Positions 30,889 through 40,772 of a DNA stretch of 64,000 bases are shown here, in pieces (position 1 is the first letter of the stretch; every line of letters starts with the position of its first letter). The notes under the pieces are model-generated. The model searched no databases. It was not told the origin of the DNA and was given only the letters and a program-made list of their open reading frames with translations. Origin of the DNA: Candidatus Binatia bacterium (GTDB lineage Bacteria; Desulfobacterota; Binatia; HRBIN30); NCBI GenBank assembly GCA_026004215.1, contig BPIR01000001.1, forward strand, positions 896,566 to 960,565. Direction: 5' to 3'. A program made the translations under genes and the position numbers.

Positions 30889-31877
30889 ACCGATCCTTGT
30901 CTTCGGCCGAGGCCTTGGCTGAGGGCATTTTGGCCGGCCATCGCCGCGCCCTCGCCAAGGCGATTACCTTGATCGAGAGCACCCGCGCCGACCATCAGGC
31001 AGAAGCCCAACGGCTACTGGAAATCTTGCTGCCCCACACCGGCCATGCGTATCGTATCGGAGTCAGCGGTGTGCCGGGTGTCGGGAAGAGCACCTTCATC
31101 GAGGCGTTCGGCTTGCATCTGATTGCCCAGGGGCAGCGCGTGGCCGTGCTGGCCGTGGACCCGTCGAGTGCCATTTCCGGGGGCAGCATCCTTGGCGACA
31201 AAACCCGCATGGCACGGCTGTCCGTGGCGCCCGAAGCCTTCATCCGGCCGAGCCCCTCCGGAGGTTCATTGGGCGGCGTGGCCCGACATACCCGCGAGGC
31301 GATTTTGCTTTGCGAGGCCGCAGGCTTCACCACCGTGCTGGTGGAAACCGTGGGCGTGGGACAGTCGGAATTCACGGTAGCTTCGATGGTGGACTTTTTC
31401 CTCGTGCTCATGCTGGCGGGTGCGGGCGACGAGCTGCAAGGCATCAAAAAGGGCATTCTCGAACTGGTGGACGCGCTCGCCATCACGAAGGCGGACGGCG
31501 ACAATCTCGTGGCCGCCGAGCGTGCTGCCGCAGAATACCGCACGGCGCTACGGCTCTTTCGGCATCATGCCACAGTCTGGGAACCACCGGTAGTTACCGT
31601 GAGCGCCCTGACCGGCCACGGCATTGCTCGAGTGTGGGAGATCGTTCGAGAGCACCGCGAGCGCCTGAGCGCCGCCAGCGAGCTGCGCCGCAAGCGCGAA
31701 GCGCAACAGCAAAAGTGGTTTTGGGACATGGTGCGGGAAGGCCTCATGGAACATTTTCTTGCCCGCTCCGACGTGAAGGAGTTACTGCCCGAACTGGAAC
31801 GCGCGGTGACGGAGCATCGCTCGAGCCCGACCGATGCCGCACGCCGGTTGTTGGCCCTCCTGGACCGTCCCGAATAG
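30885..31877 (+). CDS. meaB: MeaB/ArgK-type GTPase, mutase chaperone
   Basis: A 330-residue G3E GTPase that protects and reloads methylmalonyl-CoA mutase with cobalamin. Seen: the P-loop GVPGVGKST (about residues 62-70), [42 protein letters not shown] and TKADGDN for guanine recognition. Starts with GTG overlapping the mutase stop by 4 bases. Length and motifs are normal for the family. Confidence 0.95.
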   Translation: MNRSLSSAEALAEGILAGHRRALAKAITLIESTRADHQAEAQRLLEILLPHTGHAYRIGVSGVPGVGKSTFIEAFGLHLIAQGQRVAVLAVDPSSAISGGSILGDKTRMARLSVAPEAFIRPSPSGGSLGGVARHTREAILLCEAAGFTTVLVETVGVGQSEFTVASMVDFFLVLMLAGAGDELQGIKKGILELVDALAITKADGDNLVAAERAAAEYRTALRLFRHHATVWEPPVVTVSALTGHGIARVWEIVREHRERLSAASELRRKREAQQQKWFWDMVREGLMEHFLARSDVKELLPELERAVTEHRSSPTDAARRLLALLDRPE

Positions 31878-31957
31878 ATTCCATCTGCTGCCAGGGGTGG
31901 CGTGAGCGGGTCCTTCGCCCTGCGACGCCGGGGCGCGCTTGCGGGCCGAGGTTTGTC

Positions 31958-31980
31958 GGGGCGGGTTTGAAACCCGCCCC
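31958..31980. repeat. perfect palindrome in intergenic region
   Basis: GGGGCGGGTTT and AAACCCGCCCC flank a single G. It stands 80 bases after the meaB stop and resembles other dispersed palindromes with CCCCTAC ends in this window. It could act as a terminator, but has no T run. Confidence 0.6.
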
Positions 31981-32079
31981 TACCGGTCTGGGCAACAATG
32001 GCCGAACCCGTTCCGTTTAGGGCGGCGTAACCAATGGGGTTCCCGCTGGAACGCGGGGCATCCGATCTCCAACCTCCCG

Positions 32080-34461
32080 TCACCACAAAGCCCACGGCGC
32101 GTGGTTCACCACTGCCGAGGGCCGCACCCGAATCGGTGAAGCCGGGCTAACAAGTGCGCCGGTCAAGATCGCGTCGCGCCGAACCGTGGCTGCCCCCTGT
32201 GAGAAAATCGTACCCTGCACCTCCGCGTTCATGCGCAGTTCGGCAGTTCCGCCCACCAAAATGAGCACCCGCTCCGCCGGCGAACCCAACGGACCGGCAC
32301 TGATGCCTTGCGTCACCAGCTTGCTGTGCATCCGCGCGCGGAAGTTGCCACTCACCCGAATCACCACCGCCGCCGTGTTGCTGTTGCCCTTGATCGTCAG
32401 TGTCTTGTTCGGGTTGATCGTCAGAGCAGCGTAGTCCACCACCACGAGCGAGTTCGGTGCCGTGCTGAACGGTGTTACGTCCAACGTCGCGTTACTGCTA
32501 ATCGTCACCGACCCATGCGTGGCGTTGGCCGAAAGCGATAGCAACGCCAGGCGGCGTTCCTCCGCTTTGTCCGACGCACCTTGGCAGTCGCCCAAGAGAG
32601 CGTGCATCCCGGAGTTATCCGTACCAGCGGTGCATTGCGCATTCGTCCCGAGGACAACGGCACTCCCACCGGTCACGCACATTCCCTGCGCAATCGCATC
32701 TCGACGTAGCTCTACCCCGGCGCTGCCAATTGCGTGGCCTCCGAGGATCGAGGCTTGCTTGAGCAGCACTTTCTCCGCGCAAGCGCCTCCTCCGTTTGCC
32801 TGTGCCGTGTAGCTGACTTGCGCTTGCGCTGTCGCCGTGCTCGGCGCTTCCAGGATCACGTAACCCTTCGGGCACTGCTGCGGCGGCAGCGCCGTGTGCG
32901 TGCACGACCCCGCACCGTCGCAAGCATCGGCGGTGCACACCAGCCCATCCTCGCTGCACGGCGTGCCCGCGAGGTCGAAGCAGTTGTCGGCGGCCTCGTT
33001 GCAGGTCTGGTTGCACTCGCCACCGCCCGTACACGGATTGCCGCTGTGCTGGCACTCGACGCCGCCGTCGCACGTGTCGGCGCCATTACAGAACAGGCCA
33101 TCGTCGCACGAAGTTCCCATGGGGGCAGTCTCTACGAAAATACACGCGCCGGCACCGTCGCAGCGGTCCACGGTGCACACATTCTCGTCTAAATCGCACG
33201 GCGTGGTGTCCGGAGGATCCGGAAGCGGCTCGCACTGTCCAGTCGCCGGATTGCAGGCTTCACCAGCTTCGCACGGCGGGTTGGGCGCTTGGCACGACAC
33301 TGGACTTCCCACGCATACGCCCTCGACGTCGCACGCATCACCCGTCGTGCACAGATCGCCGTCGTCGCAGCTCTGCCCCACGTTTGCCACATGACCGCAC
33401 TGGCCGGTTTGCGCATCGCACGTGTCAGCCGTGCACGCGTTGTTGTCGTCGCAATCCACCGCGCCACCCACGCAGGTTCCCGAACCGTCGCACGCATCAC
33501 CCGTCGTGCATGGATTGCCGTCGTCGCATGGGGTGCCGGCGCCCTCCGGAACAAAATCGCAGTTTCCGGTGTCGGGGTCGCAACTGTCGTGCGTGCATGG
33601 ATTCTGATCGTCGCAAACAACAGGCGAGCCTGGAACGCAAACGCCTTGGCCATCGCAGCTATCGTTCGTGGTGCAAGGGTTATCGTCGCTGCACGCGCTG
33701 GCGCTCGGCTCGAACTGGCAGGTCGCGTCACAACAGTCGCCCGGATCCGTATTGCCGTCGTCACACTCTTCACCCAATTCGAGCAGCCCGTTCCCACACG
33801 CGGCCGCCGAACACTCGCCAAGCTCGAAATCACAAGCAGCGCCTGGGAAAAACACGCCTTCGAACAGATTGCAGTCACCTGGGGTCACCGGCGACGTACA
33901 CGAGCTAGAGCCAGTGAAGGTCGCAGCCCAAAATTCGAGCAGCGTACTGGTCTGAAAAATTCCCAACTGGCAACATCCGCATTGCGGGTCCACACCGGTA
34001 CCGGAGCAGCCACCGGACGGACCACAGACATCGCCGGTGGTGCACGGGTCTCCATCGTCGCACGGAGTGTCTGGGTTGGCCAAGCTACCGTTTCCGCAAA
34101 AGGGCGTCGGTGCGTCCACGCACACCGTCTCCTCAGTGCACGGATTTCCGTCGTCGCAAGGTGTGCCAGGATCGAGCGGCTGCCCGCCATTACACAGGCC
34201 GCCGACACACACGTCGTTTGCCGTACACACGTTCTGATCGTCGCACGGGGTTCCGTTCTCGGCGCTTCCGCCGCCCATGCAAATGCCACCACTGCAAACA
34301 TCGTTGATGGTACACGGGTCGCCGTCGTCGCACGGAGCGCCATCCGGACCACAGCCTGTGGCGAGCACCGCCGTGGCCTGCGCGGTCAGCATCGCAACTG
34401 CGACGAGCGTCACAGAACACCGAACCACAATTCGGTAGCCCGTTCTTGCCCTGTTTTTCAT
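32080..34461 (-). CDS. large exported Cys-repeat protein with beta-roll-like end
   Basis: A 793-residue exported protein. After a signal peptide (start MKNRARTG, ending near LATG), residues 30-530 are rows of Cys repeats such as CDDGDPCTINDVC and CDDGNPCTTGDACDGSGTC, as in Dictyostelium-type and myxococcal cysteine-rich repeats. One myxococcal repeat (CGNGLLELGEECDDGN) is present. The last 240 residues are Cys-poor, starting with CPKGYVILEAPS and rich in short strands (VTISSNATLDV, LTINPNKTLTI), probably a right-handed beta fold. GGAGGG precedes the ATG. A surface or matrix protein is likely; no enzyme motif is seen. Confidence 0.75.
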   Translation of the reverse strand: MKNRARTGYRIVVRCSVTLVAVAMLTAQATAVLATGCGPDGAPCDDGDPCTINDVCSGGICMGGGSAENGTPCDDQNVCTANDVCVGGLCNGGQPLDPGTPCDDGNPCTEETVCVDAPTPFCGNGSLANPDTPCDDGDPCTTGDVCGPSGGCSGTGVDPQCGCCQLGIFQTSTLLEFWAATFTGSSSCTSPVTPGDCNLFEGVFFPGAACDFELGECSAAACGNGLLELGEECDDGNTDPGDCCDATCQFEPSASACSDDNPCTTNDSCDGQGVCVPGSPVVCDDQNPCTHDSCDPDTGNCDFVPEGAGTPCDDGNPCTTGDACDGSGTCVGGAVDCDDNNACTADTCDAQTGQCGHVANVGQSCDDGDLCTTGDACDVEGVCVGSPVSCQAPNPPCEAGEACNPATGQCEPLPDPPDTTPCDLDENVCTVDRCDGAGACIFVETAPMGTSCDDGLFCNGADTCDGGVECQHSGNPCTGGGECNQTCNEAADNCFDLAGTPCSEDGLVCTADACDGAGSCTHTALPPQQCPKGYVILEAPSTATAQAQVSYTAQANGGGACAEKVLLKQASILGGHAIGSAGVELRRDAIAQGMCVTGGSAVVLGTNAQCTAGTDNSGMHALLGDCQGASDKAEERRLALLSLSANATHGSVTISSNATLDVTPFSTAPNSLVVVDYAALTINPNKTLTIKGNSNTAAVVIRVSGNFRARMHSKLVTQGISAGPLGSPAERVLILVGGTAELRMNAEVQGTIFSQGAATVRRDAILTGALVSPASPIRVRPSAVVNHAPWALW

Positions 34462-34932
34462 CGTGCCCTCCTTGTCCTCTTCGTTCATTCCCTGCGAAGG
34501 CTGGCCCGTTGACTGGCCCATCGCACTGCACCCTACGCCGGCAAAGACGGCATTAGGCTCCGCCGCACGCCGGCCTTAGTCAAGACGAACGGGGCGAATT
34601 TTTTCGCAGGTGCACTCCTTTGCACTGGCGAACCACCAAACCTTCACGGGCAAGGGCGGCCGAGCCCGACACGCACCACGGGAGGCCCGGCCCAACGCCA
34701 GCCGCATTTTCAGCACGGCGCGTTTCCGAGAACGATGGCGATGGAGTTTCCGTACCGCGGTTCGATAGGGGCGACCTAGTGGCGGCCCCGGCGGTTGTGG
34801 GATGCCCCAGCGACCGCTTCGCACAGCGAAACGCGGGCGTGGGCCGGCGTTGACAATGCGCCACGGGCCTGGGCATAATCGCCGCGCTTCGAGTGCTGCG
34901 CTGGGCCGGAGCCAAATTGCCGGAGGCGGTGG
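34462..34932. other. divergent intergenic region
   Basis: About 470 bases between two divergent genes. A good promoter for the plus-strand gene is at 34850-34879. A weak TTGACT exists for the minus-strand gene at about 34577-34582 without a clear -10. No coding region or RNA gene is visible. Confidence 0.5.
34850..34879 (+). promoter_or_regulatory. sigma70-like promoter for the DUF4380-like gene
   Basis: TTGACA, an 18-base spacer and CATAAT. Initiation near 34886 would leave a leader of about 45 bases before the ATG at 34933. This is the best consensus promoter in the window. Confidence 0.65.
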
Positions 34933-35967
34933 ATGGTGCGACAAGGAACCCACACACAACCATGGGCACGGCAGTGGGCAATTTTTCTTTGGCTCTGCCT
35001 GGCCGCACCTTCATACGCGCAAGTGACTGTAACGAAGGAAAACTATCTCGGCTGGCCCAACACGTATGTCCTCCGCAACGAGGCGATGGAGGTTCGCGTC
35101 GTCACCGACGTCGGCCCCCGCATCCTCAGCCTCGCCCGCACCGGCGGCGAAAACATTTTTCACGTGCGCCAGAACGAGGCCGGCAAGAAAGGCGAGAGCG
35201 AATGGGTGATGCGCGGTGGCTGGCGCTTGTGGGTGGCGCCGGAGCGCCGGGAAACGACCTATGCTCCCGACAACCAACCCTGCACCGTGCAGGTGACCGG
35301 ACGCGACACGGTGGAGGTGACCGGCCCGCCCCAACCTGGCGCCGGCATTCAGAAAATTATCGAAGTGCGACTGGTACCGGGCAAGTTACGCGTGCGCTTG
35401 CGCAGCCGGATCCGCAACATTTCCAGCGCACCGGTGGAGTACGCACCCTGGAGCCTGGCCGTGATGCGCCCGGGCGGCCGCGCGCTCGTCCCAGTGGATG
35501 AAGGTCCGCCCGACGCCTTGGATAGCGTGCGGGCATACATCTTGTGGAGCTACGCGCGGATGGACGATCCGCGCTACCGCTGGGGGAGCCAGTTGATTCA
35601 GGTCGACCACCGCAAGGTTCGGCCGGGCCCGCCGTGGCCCGGCGCCCAGCGGCGGCGCGACGAAAGCAAGATCGGCACGAACTCCAGTCAAGGTTGGGCT
35701 GCTTACGCTTGGAACGATTTATTGTTCTTGCAACGCTTCCCCCATGCGCCCGGCGCCACTTATCCCGACGGCGGCGCCACCATCGAGGTATACTCCAGCG
35801 CCGAGTTCCTCGAGCTGGAACATCTCGGCCCCATCACCCGGATCGAGCCCGGCCAGGAAGTTTCGTTTCCCGAGGACTGGTGGTTGATCGCCGACGTGCG
35901 CATTCCCGAAGACGAAGCAGGCGCCTTGGAAGCCCTGCGCCCCTGGCTCGAGCGCACGAGCCGGTAG
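34933..35967 (+). CDS. periplasmic DUF4380-like protein (mutarotase fold)
   Basis: A 344-residue exported protein. After a signal peptide ending near SYAQ, the mature part begins YLGWPNTYVLRNEAMEVRVVTDVGPRIL and continues GGENIFHV, as in DUF4380 proteins, which share the supersandwich fold of aldose epimerases. WSLAVMRPGGRALVP and the acidic C-terminal half are also conserved. Substrate unknown; a sugar ligand is the usual guess. GGAGG lies 6 bases before the ATG. It converges with the 36000-37580 gene, with a gap of only 32 bases. Confidence 0.7.
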   Translation: MVRQGTHTQPWARQWAIFLWLCLAAPSYAQVTVTKENYLGWPNTYVLRNEAMEVRVVTDVGPRILSLARTGGENIFHVRQNEAGKKGESEWVMRGGWRLWVAPERRETTYAPDNQPCTVQVTGRDTVEVTGPPQPGAGIQKIIEVRLVPGKLRVRLRSRIRNISSAPVEYAPWSLAVMRPGGRALVPVDEGPPDALDSVRAYILWSYARMDDPRYRWGSQLIQVDHRKVRPGPPWPGAQRRRDESKIGTNSSQGWAAYAWNDLLFLQRFPHAPGATYPDGGATIEVYSSAEFLELEHLGPITRIEPGQEVSFPEDWWLIADVRIPEDEAGALEALRPWLERTSR

Positions 35968-35999
35968 CTTGGCCATTTCGCCGTTTCCGATTGGTTCAA

Positions 36000-37580
36000 C
36001 TACGGGCAAACCAGGGAAAGGCCGAGCAGCGTGTCGCGCGCGCCGGGGCCGCTGGCGACCGGGACATCCAGCAACGGGGTGGCGCCCACCAAGGCAAGGC
36101 CGCTCAACTGATTCGCCAGGATGTTTGCGCATCCGCTGCTCACCGGGGCACCCGAGAGCGGCGCCGGCAACGTCGAGCTCGTCAGCGTCGGAGCCGGGCT
36201 GGTGCAGGTTTGCCCGCTCGGGCAGTTGGCGTCTTCCACACAGCTCGTGCTGCTGGCGCTGCAGGTGCCCGCAGCCGCCACGGCATCCTCGACGGTGGCG
36301 TTGGCGCTGCCGGTGGTCAATGCCGCGGCAGCCATGATCACGGTGGGGTTGAAGTCGTCCGCGGTGCACGGGGCACCGTCGGGGCCTTCGTTTCCGGACG
36401 GCACCGCACTCAGCCGCAGCGTTGCCCAAGCGACGCAATCGTTGGTCACCGCTGCTCCGCCCGCACTGACATGGATCGCGCTATTGGCGGTGCCGCCGTG
36501 CACCGCATCCGCGCCGCCGCTGCCGGCCACGGTCAAACCAGTACACGCCACTCCGTTGCCTTCCACGTGATCGCGGCAAAGCGTGAAATCAATAGGCGCG
36601 CCGGTCAGCGGCGGGCTGCAGGCGCAGTAGCCCATGGTACGCACCACATCCACGCACATCGTGCTGCCGGCAATGCCGAGCGCACTGGATGCGGGGATGC
36701 TGAGCGGAGCGATGCTCCGGCTCGGGCCGCCGGCCAACAACACGCCCTCGCCCAAATTGCCGAACGGAAAACCCAGGCCGGTCAGCGAGCAAACCGCCAG
36801 CGGCATCAGCCCTTGAACCGGGTACGTTTCGTTCGCTCCCGTCTCTGCAAGCTGTGCGCTGCTGCTCGCGGCCAAGCCACAGCCCTGGCGCAAACACAAA
36901 GGACGGAAGCGGCACAGGTCCGGGCGGCACCCTGGTTGGGTGCGCGGATCGCACGAAACGGGCAGCGTACAATTCGTGGCTGCCGTACTGACGCTCGTTC
37001 CCGGGGGCTTGGCGGGCGCCGCGATGGCTTCTTGCAGCCGGGCGAGAAAATCCGCCTGCACAGCCAGTTGGCCGTCCAACGCGCGCTGCATTTGCATCAC
37101 CGCCAGCCACACCTTGGCGAAATCCCAGGCATTGCTGCCCACGGCCGGGGCGATGCCCAGTCCATTCGTGTTGCTGCTGTGGACGAGCCCCTGCCATTCG
37201 AGGTCGCTCACGCTGCATTTCGGGGTGGTGCCCGCAGTGAAGGCCTTGTCCACCGCGTCAAAAAACTTTTGCCGCTCGCTCTTGCCGCTGAGGATGTTGG
37301 GCAAATCGAAGATGCGGTTGAGTTCTTTTTGGCAGACGTGCGCTGCCGTCACAAGGAAGCCCGAGCCCGCTTTGGCTAAATTCTTTGCCTGCTCGCGGCG
37401 GATCGCGTCGCCGCATTTTTGCAGGGCGCTGGCGACCTTGGCGTGCAGCAGTGCGCTTCGTTTGGCCAGTTCGGCTTGGCATTTGTCGGGCGCTGCGTGT
37501 GCTGGAACCACGCCGAACACGAAACCCAGCACGAAGAGCGCGCCGCACATCCCTCGAACTGCCCACTTGGATCGCTTCAT
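36000..37580 (-). CDS. exported protein with Cys-helical N-terminal domain, unknown function
   Basis: A 526-residue exported protein, starting at MKRSKW with GAGG upstream; the signal peptide ends near PAHAA. Residues 30-200 are helical and hold conserved cysteines (DKCQAELAKRS, LQKCGDAIRREQAKN, VCQKELNRI). The later part has many small beta strands and Cys pairs (CRPDLCRFRPLCLRQGCG, CSASSTSCVEDANCPSGQTC) and ends LLGLSLVCP. There is no Thr-Pro linker. The start of the mature protein resembles those at 17653, 20103 and 44283 and probably belongs to the same broad family. Confidence 0.65.
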   Translation of the reverse strand: MKRSKWAVRGMCGALFVLGFVFGVVPAHAAPDKCQAELAKRSALLHAKVASALQKCGDAIRREQAKNLAKAGSGFLVTAAHVCQKELNRIFDLPNILSGKSERQKFFDAVDKAFTAGTTPKCSVSDLEWQGLVHSSNTNGLGIAPAVGSNAWDFAKVWLAVMQMQRALDGQLAVQADFLARLQEAIAAPAKPPGTSVSTAATNCTLPVSCDPRTQPGCRPDLCRFRPLCLRQGCGLAASSSAQLAETGANETYPVQGLMPLAVCSLTGLGFPFGNLGEGVLLAGGPSRSIAPLSIPASSALGIAGSTMCVDVVRTMGYCACSPPLTGAPIDFTLCRDHVEGNGVACTGLTVAGSGGADAVHGGTANSAIHVSAGGAAVTNDCVAWATLRLSAVPSGNEGPDGAPCTADDFNPTVIMAAAALTTGSANATVEDAVAAAGTCSASSTSCVEDANCPSGQTCTSPAPTLTSSTLPAPLSGAPVSSGCANILANQLSGLALVGATPLLDVPVASGPGARDTLLGLSLVCP

Positions 37581-37919
37581 GCCAACCTCGCTTTCTCGTC
37601 CACTCGGCACCCGCACGCACAGGTTTTTTCTGGACTGCCATGGTTCAATTACAGCCAGCGACTTGCCTTTAGCAAGCCGCTAGCAAGTGGGCACGGGTCA
37701 ACGCTCCGCGGCACCAACGCCAACCAACGCGACCCGCGTCTAGCACCGAACTCGACACAGTACGATCTGTCGCGACACTACCATCTGCAATGCAAAGCCT
37801 CGTGGGCCTCAGGTTGGGGCTTACCTGAACCCTCTCCGGCGCGACGGGTTTATGCCTGCCCCCGTTCGCGCGAGGACAGGCACCCGATCAAAAGCACAGA
37901 CGAGACGGTCACTGGTTCC
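37581..37919. other. gene-free stretch between two exported-protein genes
   Basis: About 340 bases. A TTGACC is present on the minus strand at 37701-37696 but no good -10 box follows. A weak TGCCTG/CAGGCA inverted repeat lies near 37854-37883 after the next gene. Nothing else is seen. Confidence 0.4.
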
Positions 37920-40772
37920 TCAAGCCGTTGGTGTGGGTGTCCGGGTTCGGGTTCCCGTGCGCGTGGGCGTTCCGGTGCGCGTGGGCGTGCGTGTCGGTCC
38001 CGTCGGTGTTGGCGTGGCAGTACGCGTCAGCGTTGGCGTTGGACTCAGGGTAGGCGTGCTGTACACAAAACCGTTCACCACTGCGATATCTCCCAACGTT
38101 GGCAGGTTGAGCGATGTAAAGCCGCCCACAAGGCTCGCCCCAACGACTGAAGGGGCGGGTCCCGCAAGCATGGAGCAATCGAACGGTGCCCCGGCAATGG
38201 TCGCCGGAGTCAACGTGGGAATGGGTACCGCCTTCTTCAGTACAGAGTGGTAATGGTTGAGAACCTGCACCTGAACCAAACCCGTCATCAACGGGATGCT
38301 GTTGGGGTTTCCTCGGAATTCTTCGGGATCGTCGTCTGTGCAAAACAGACCGTCGGGGCCGTACGGAAATGGTGTCGGCGTTCCACCCGGTGTCGGAGTA
38401 GGCACCGGAGTTGCCGGGCAAGCGCCCGAGATGTTGCCAATCCGAACCGTGGTCAGGAACAAGCCACTGCCGGCTGGACCCGTACCCGACAATGTCAGAA
38501 CCGGCGGCCCCGCGCCCGGGGGCGGAGTGCCCGGCGGCGGCGGAGGTGTACCCCCGGCATCCTGAGTCCACGTCATGTCCACAGGGGAGAGACCCCCGCA
38601 CCCGATAGTCCCCGATACAGCATTGCCCGGACCGTGCAGGAATGCGCACGGGGGCTTCCCGAGCGAAGCACAATTGTCCACCAACGTGCAGTCTGCAGCC
38701 AGCGTCTGACCATCCGCCTCGAACAGGGTTCCCCCACAAGTCTTCGCAGCAACCGTGCGCACACAGGCGCACGCCAGCACACTCACGGAGATGCGATCCA
38801 AGCTACTGTCCTGTGCGCGGATGACCACGGGCACTTCACCGTTTCGAGGTTTGCCGAACGTCAGCACCTGCCATCCTGTAATTCCCAGCGTCAGCGGGCT
38901 CACCGTAAACGTTTCATTATACAACTGGGCCTTCGTTCCGGGCCCCAATAACCCGGTCACTTGGGCTTCCAGTGTGCAGTTCGCGGCGCAGCCGTCTCCC
39001 CCGAACGCACGGCACCGTACGCATGTGCTCCCCGGACAATCCGCATCGCTCGCGCAAGCCACTCCCAACTTGGGCCCGCCCACGCAGACACCATTGCCAA
39101 TACAATCGCTCTGCGACGTGCATGCCGTTCCGGCGTTGTCGCCACCCACGCAAATTCCGCCGTCGTCGCATTCCTCGTCCCCCTCTACCACACCATTGCC
39201 GCACACCTGCGGGCCCGGCGTGTTCGTAATCGTCGGGGTCAGCGTGAGCGTGGGCGTCTCGGTGATCGTTGGCGTGTTAGTAGGAAGGGCCGTGTTGGTG
39301 GGAAGGGGCGTATTCGTTGGCGTTGCGGAGGGCGCCGCGAGAGTGTCGGTGGGCGTCGGTGAAACAAACCCCGTTGCCGTCGGCGTGAGTGTGGGTGTGG
39401 GAGAAATCTCGAACTGGCAGCCTTGATCGCATCCGTCGCCGTTGTTGCGGTTGCCGTCGTCGCAGGCCTCGTGATCCGCTTGCACGACACCATCGCCGCA
39501 CGTGCTCGGCCGGCACTGGATCGTCAGTACATCCCGATCCACCCGGCCAGTGGTCGTCGTCACCTTGATGCGGAATTTCTTCGACCGCTTATAGACCTTG
39601 CCTGACGAAGTCACACGCAGGGGCACATCGAGCGTAAACAAGGGCGAGCACGCGTTGGGCTGATTGTTCGCTGCGCCGACAAAGATAGGCGCACCCGGAC
39701 GCCACACACTCAGCCCCAAGCCGCTAAGGCCGAGGTTTGCTTCGAGCGTGTTCAAGTTGGCCGTATCGGCTGCATCGGCCAGGCGCGCCGGATTCGGTGA
39801 CTTGACTTCGGCAATGTCCACGTCGCTCGGGGTGCATTGCGCAAGGCGCGGGTCGGCGTTGTTGATGCACAGGCGCGTGCGCACACTGCACTGGTTATTG
39901 CCGAGGTTGGGATCGGCGTCGCACCGCGGGTCACCTTCGTAGCACACGATCTTCGTCATCGGTAACCCATTGCGGGCGCGCTTCGGCACCGGCGTGGGCG
40001 CCCACTCGAGGAAGCAGTCCGTCCCGCGCGGGCCCCCGCCCGGAACGCAGGGGTTCGAGGCCAAGTCGCCGGTGCAAAACCCCGGAGTCGCAGTGGCGGT
40101 GGCCGTGTGCGTCCGCGTTGGTGTGGGGGTGTTCGTCGCTGTGTGCGTCGGCGTACCAGTCTCCGTCGGAGTCGGGGTTTCGGTAAACGTTGGCGTGCGC
40201 GTCGGCGTATCGGTTAAGGTCGGGGTGGCTGTGGCCGTCGGTACAACGAGGTTGTACGGATTAGAGGTCGTGGTGCCGATACTGCCGTTTTGCACGGGCG
40301 AGGCCGACATGGTCAGAGTCTTGGCACCCGGGGTCGAGTCGTTCACGACGGTGGAGAGTACGATGGTGAAGGTAGCGTTGTTCGCCACTGCCACCGGCGA
40401 GCGGAAGGTGAGATTCGGACCTGAACGGGTGACCCACACTGTGATGGGGCTGCCGTTTACGGTGCCCGAGGTGACACCGCCGGCATCCGTGGTTCCGGGG
40501 AACAAGATGGAAATATTGGTATTCGTGGTCATGTCGCACCCGTCGAGGCTCGGCACCTGCGCCGTGATCGTGTAAGTGGCCGGCTGCGAAACCAAGTTGG
40601 TGGAGGGAGAAACACTGATAAACTGGAACTGGCGGCTGCCACAGTTGTACCCCCAAGATTCGACGGGGATACCTAAGGTGCCGCTCAGCAGTAGCATCAA
40701 AGGAACACGCATCACCATGCGCATGCCCCACGAGCCAATTGGACGTGCATGACTCTGAGAATTCGCGTTCAT
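37920..40772 (-). CDS. very large exported protein, Cys-rich with three Thr-Pro segments
   Basis: A 950-residue exported protein. After the signal peptide come a 130-residue beta domain (LVSQPATYTITAQV, FTIVLSTVVNDSTPGAKTLTM), a Thr-Pro linker, a second domain with Cys pairs, a myxococcal-type Cys repeat (CGDGVVQADHEACDDGN), a second linker, a further Cys repeat, and a long module with CRAFGGDGCAANC, VRTVAAKTCGGTLFEADGQ and GLFCTDDDPE. It ends in a bare Thr-Pro/Arg tail. From the second Cys repeat onward it is closely similar to the 46292-48067 protein. GGGAGG precedes MNANSQ. No enzyme motif is recognised. Confidence 0.75.
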   Translation of the reverse strand: MNANSQSHARPIGSWGMRMVMRVPLMLLLSGTLGIPVESWGYNCGSRQFQFISVSPSTNLVSQPATYTITAQVPSLDGCDMTTNTNISILFPGTTDAGGVTSGTVNGSPITVWVTRSGPNLTFRSPVAVANNATFTIVLSTVVNDSTPGAKTLTMSASPVQNGSIGTTTSNPYNLVVPTATATPTLTDTPTRTPTFTETPTPTETGTPTHTATNTPTPTRTHTATATATPGFCTGDLASNPCVPGGGPRGTDCFLEWAPTPVPKRARNGLPMTKIVCYEGDPRCDADPNLGNNQCSVRTRLCINNADPRLAQCTPSDVDIAEVKSPNPARLADAADTANLNTLEANLGLSGLGLSVWRPGAPIFVGAANNQPNACSPLFTLDVPLRVTSSGKVYKRSKKFRIKVTTTTGRVDRDVLTIQCRPSTCGDGVVQADHEACDDGNRNNGDGCDQGCQFEISPTPTLTPTATGFVSPTPTDTLAAPSATPTNTPLPTNTALPTNTPTITETPTLTLTPTITNTPGPQVCGNGVVEGDEECDDGGICVGGDNAGTACTSQSDCIGNGVCVGGPKLGVACASDADCPGSTCVRCRAFGGDGCAANCTLEAQVTGLLGPGTKAQLYNETFTVSPLTLGITGWQVLTFGKPRNGEVPVVIRAQDSSLDRISVSVLACACVRTVAAKTCGGTLFEADGQTLAADCTLVDNCASLGKPPCAFLHGPGNAVSGTIGCGGLSPVDMTWTQDAGGTPPPPPGTPPPGAGPPVLTLSGTGPAGSGLFLTTVRIGNISGACPATPVPTPTPGGTPTPFPYGPDGLFCTDDDPEEFRGNPNSIPLMTGLVQVQVLNHYHSVLKKAVPIPTLTPATIAGAPFDCSMLAGPAPSVVGASLVGGFTSLNLPTLGDIAVVNGFVYSTPTLSPTPTLTRTATPTPTGPTRTPTRTGTPTRTGTRTRTPTPTA

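Noticed and set aside
35544-37379. 611-codon plus-strand frame
   Set aside because: Arg/Ala/Gly-rich shadow overlapping two better-supported genes.
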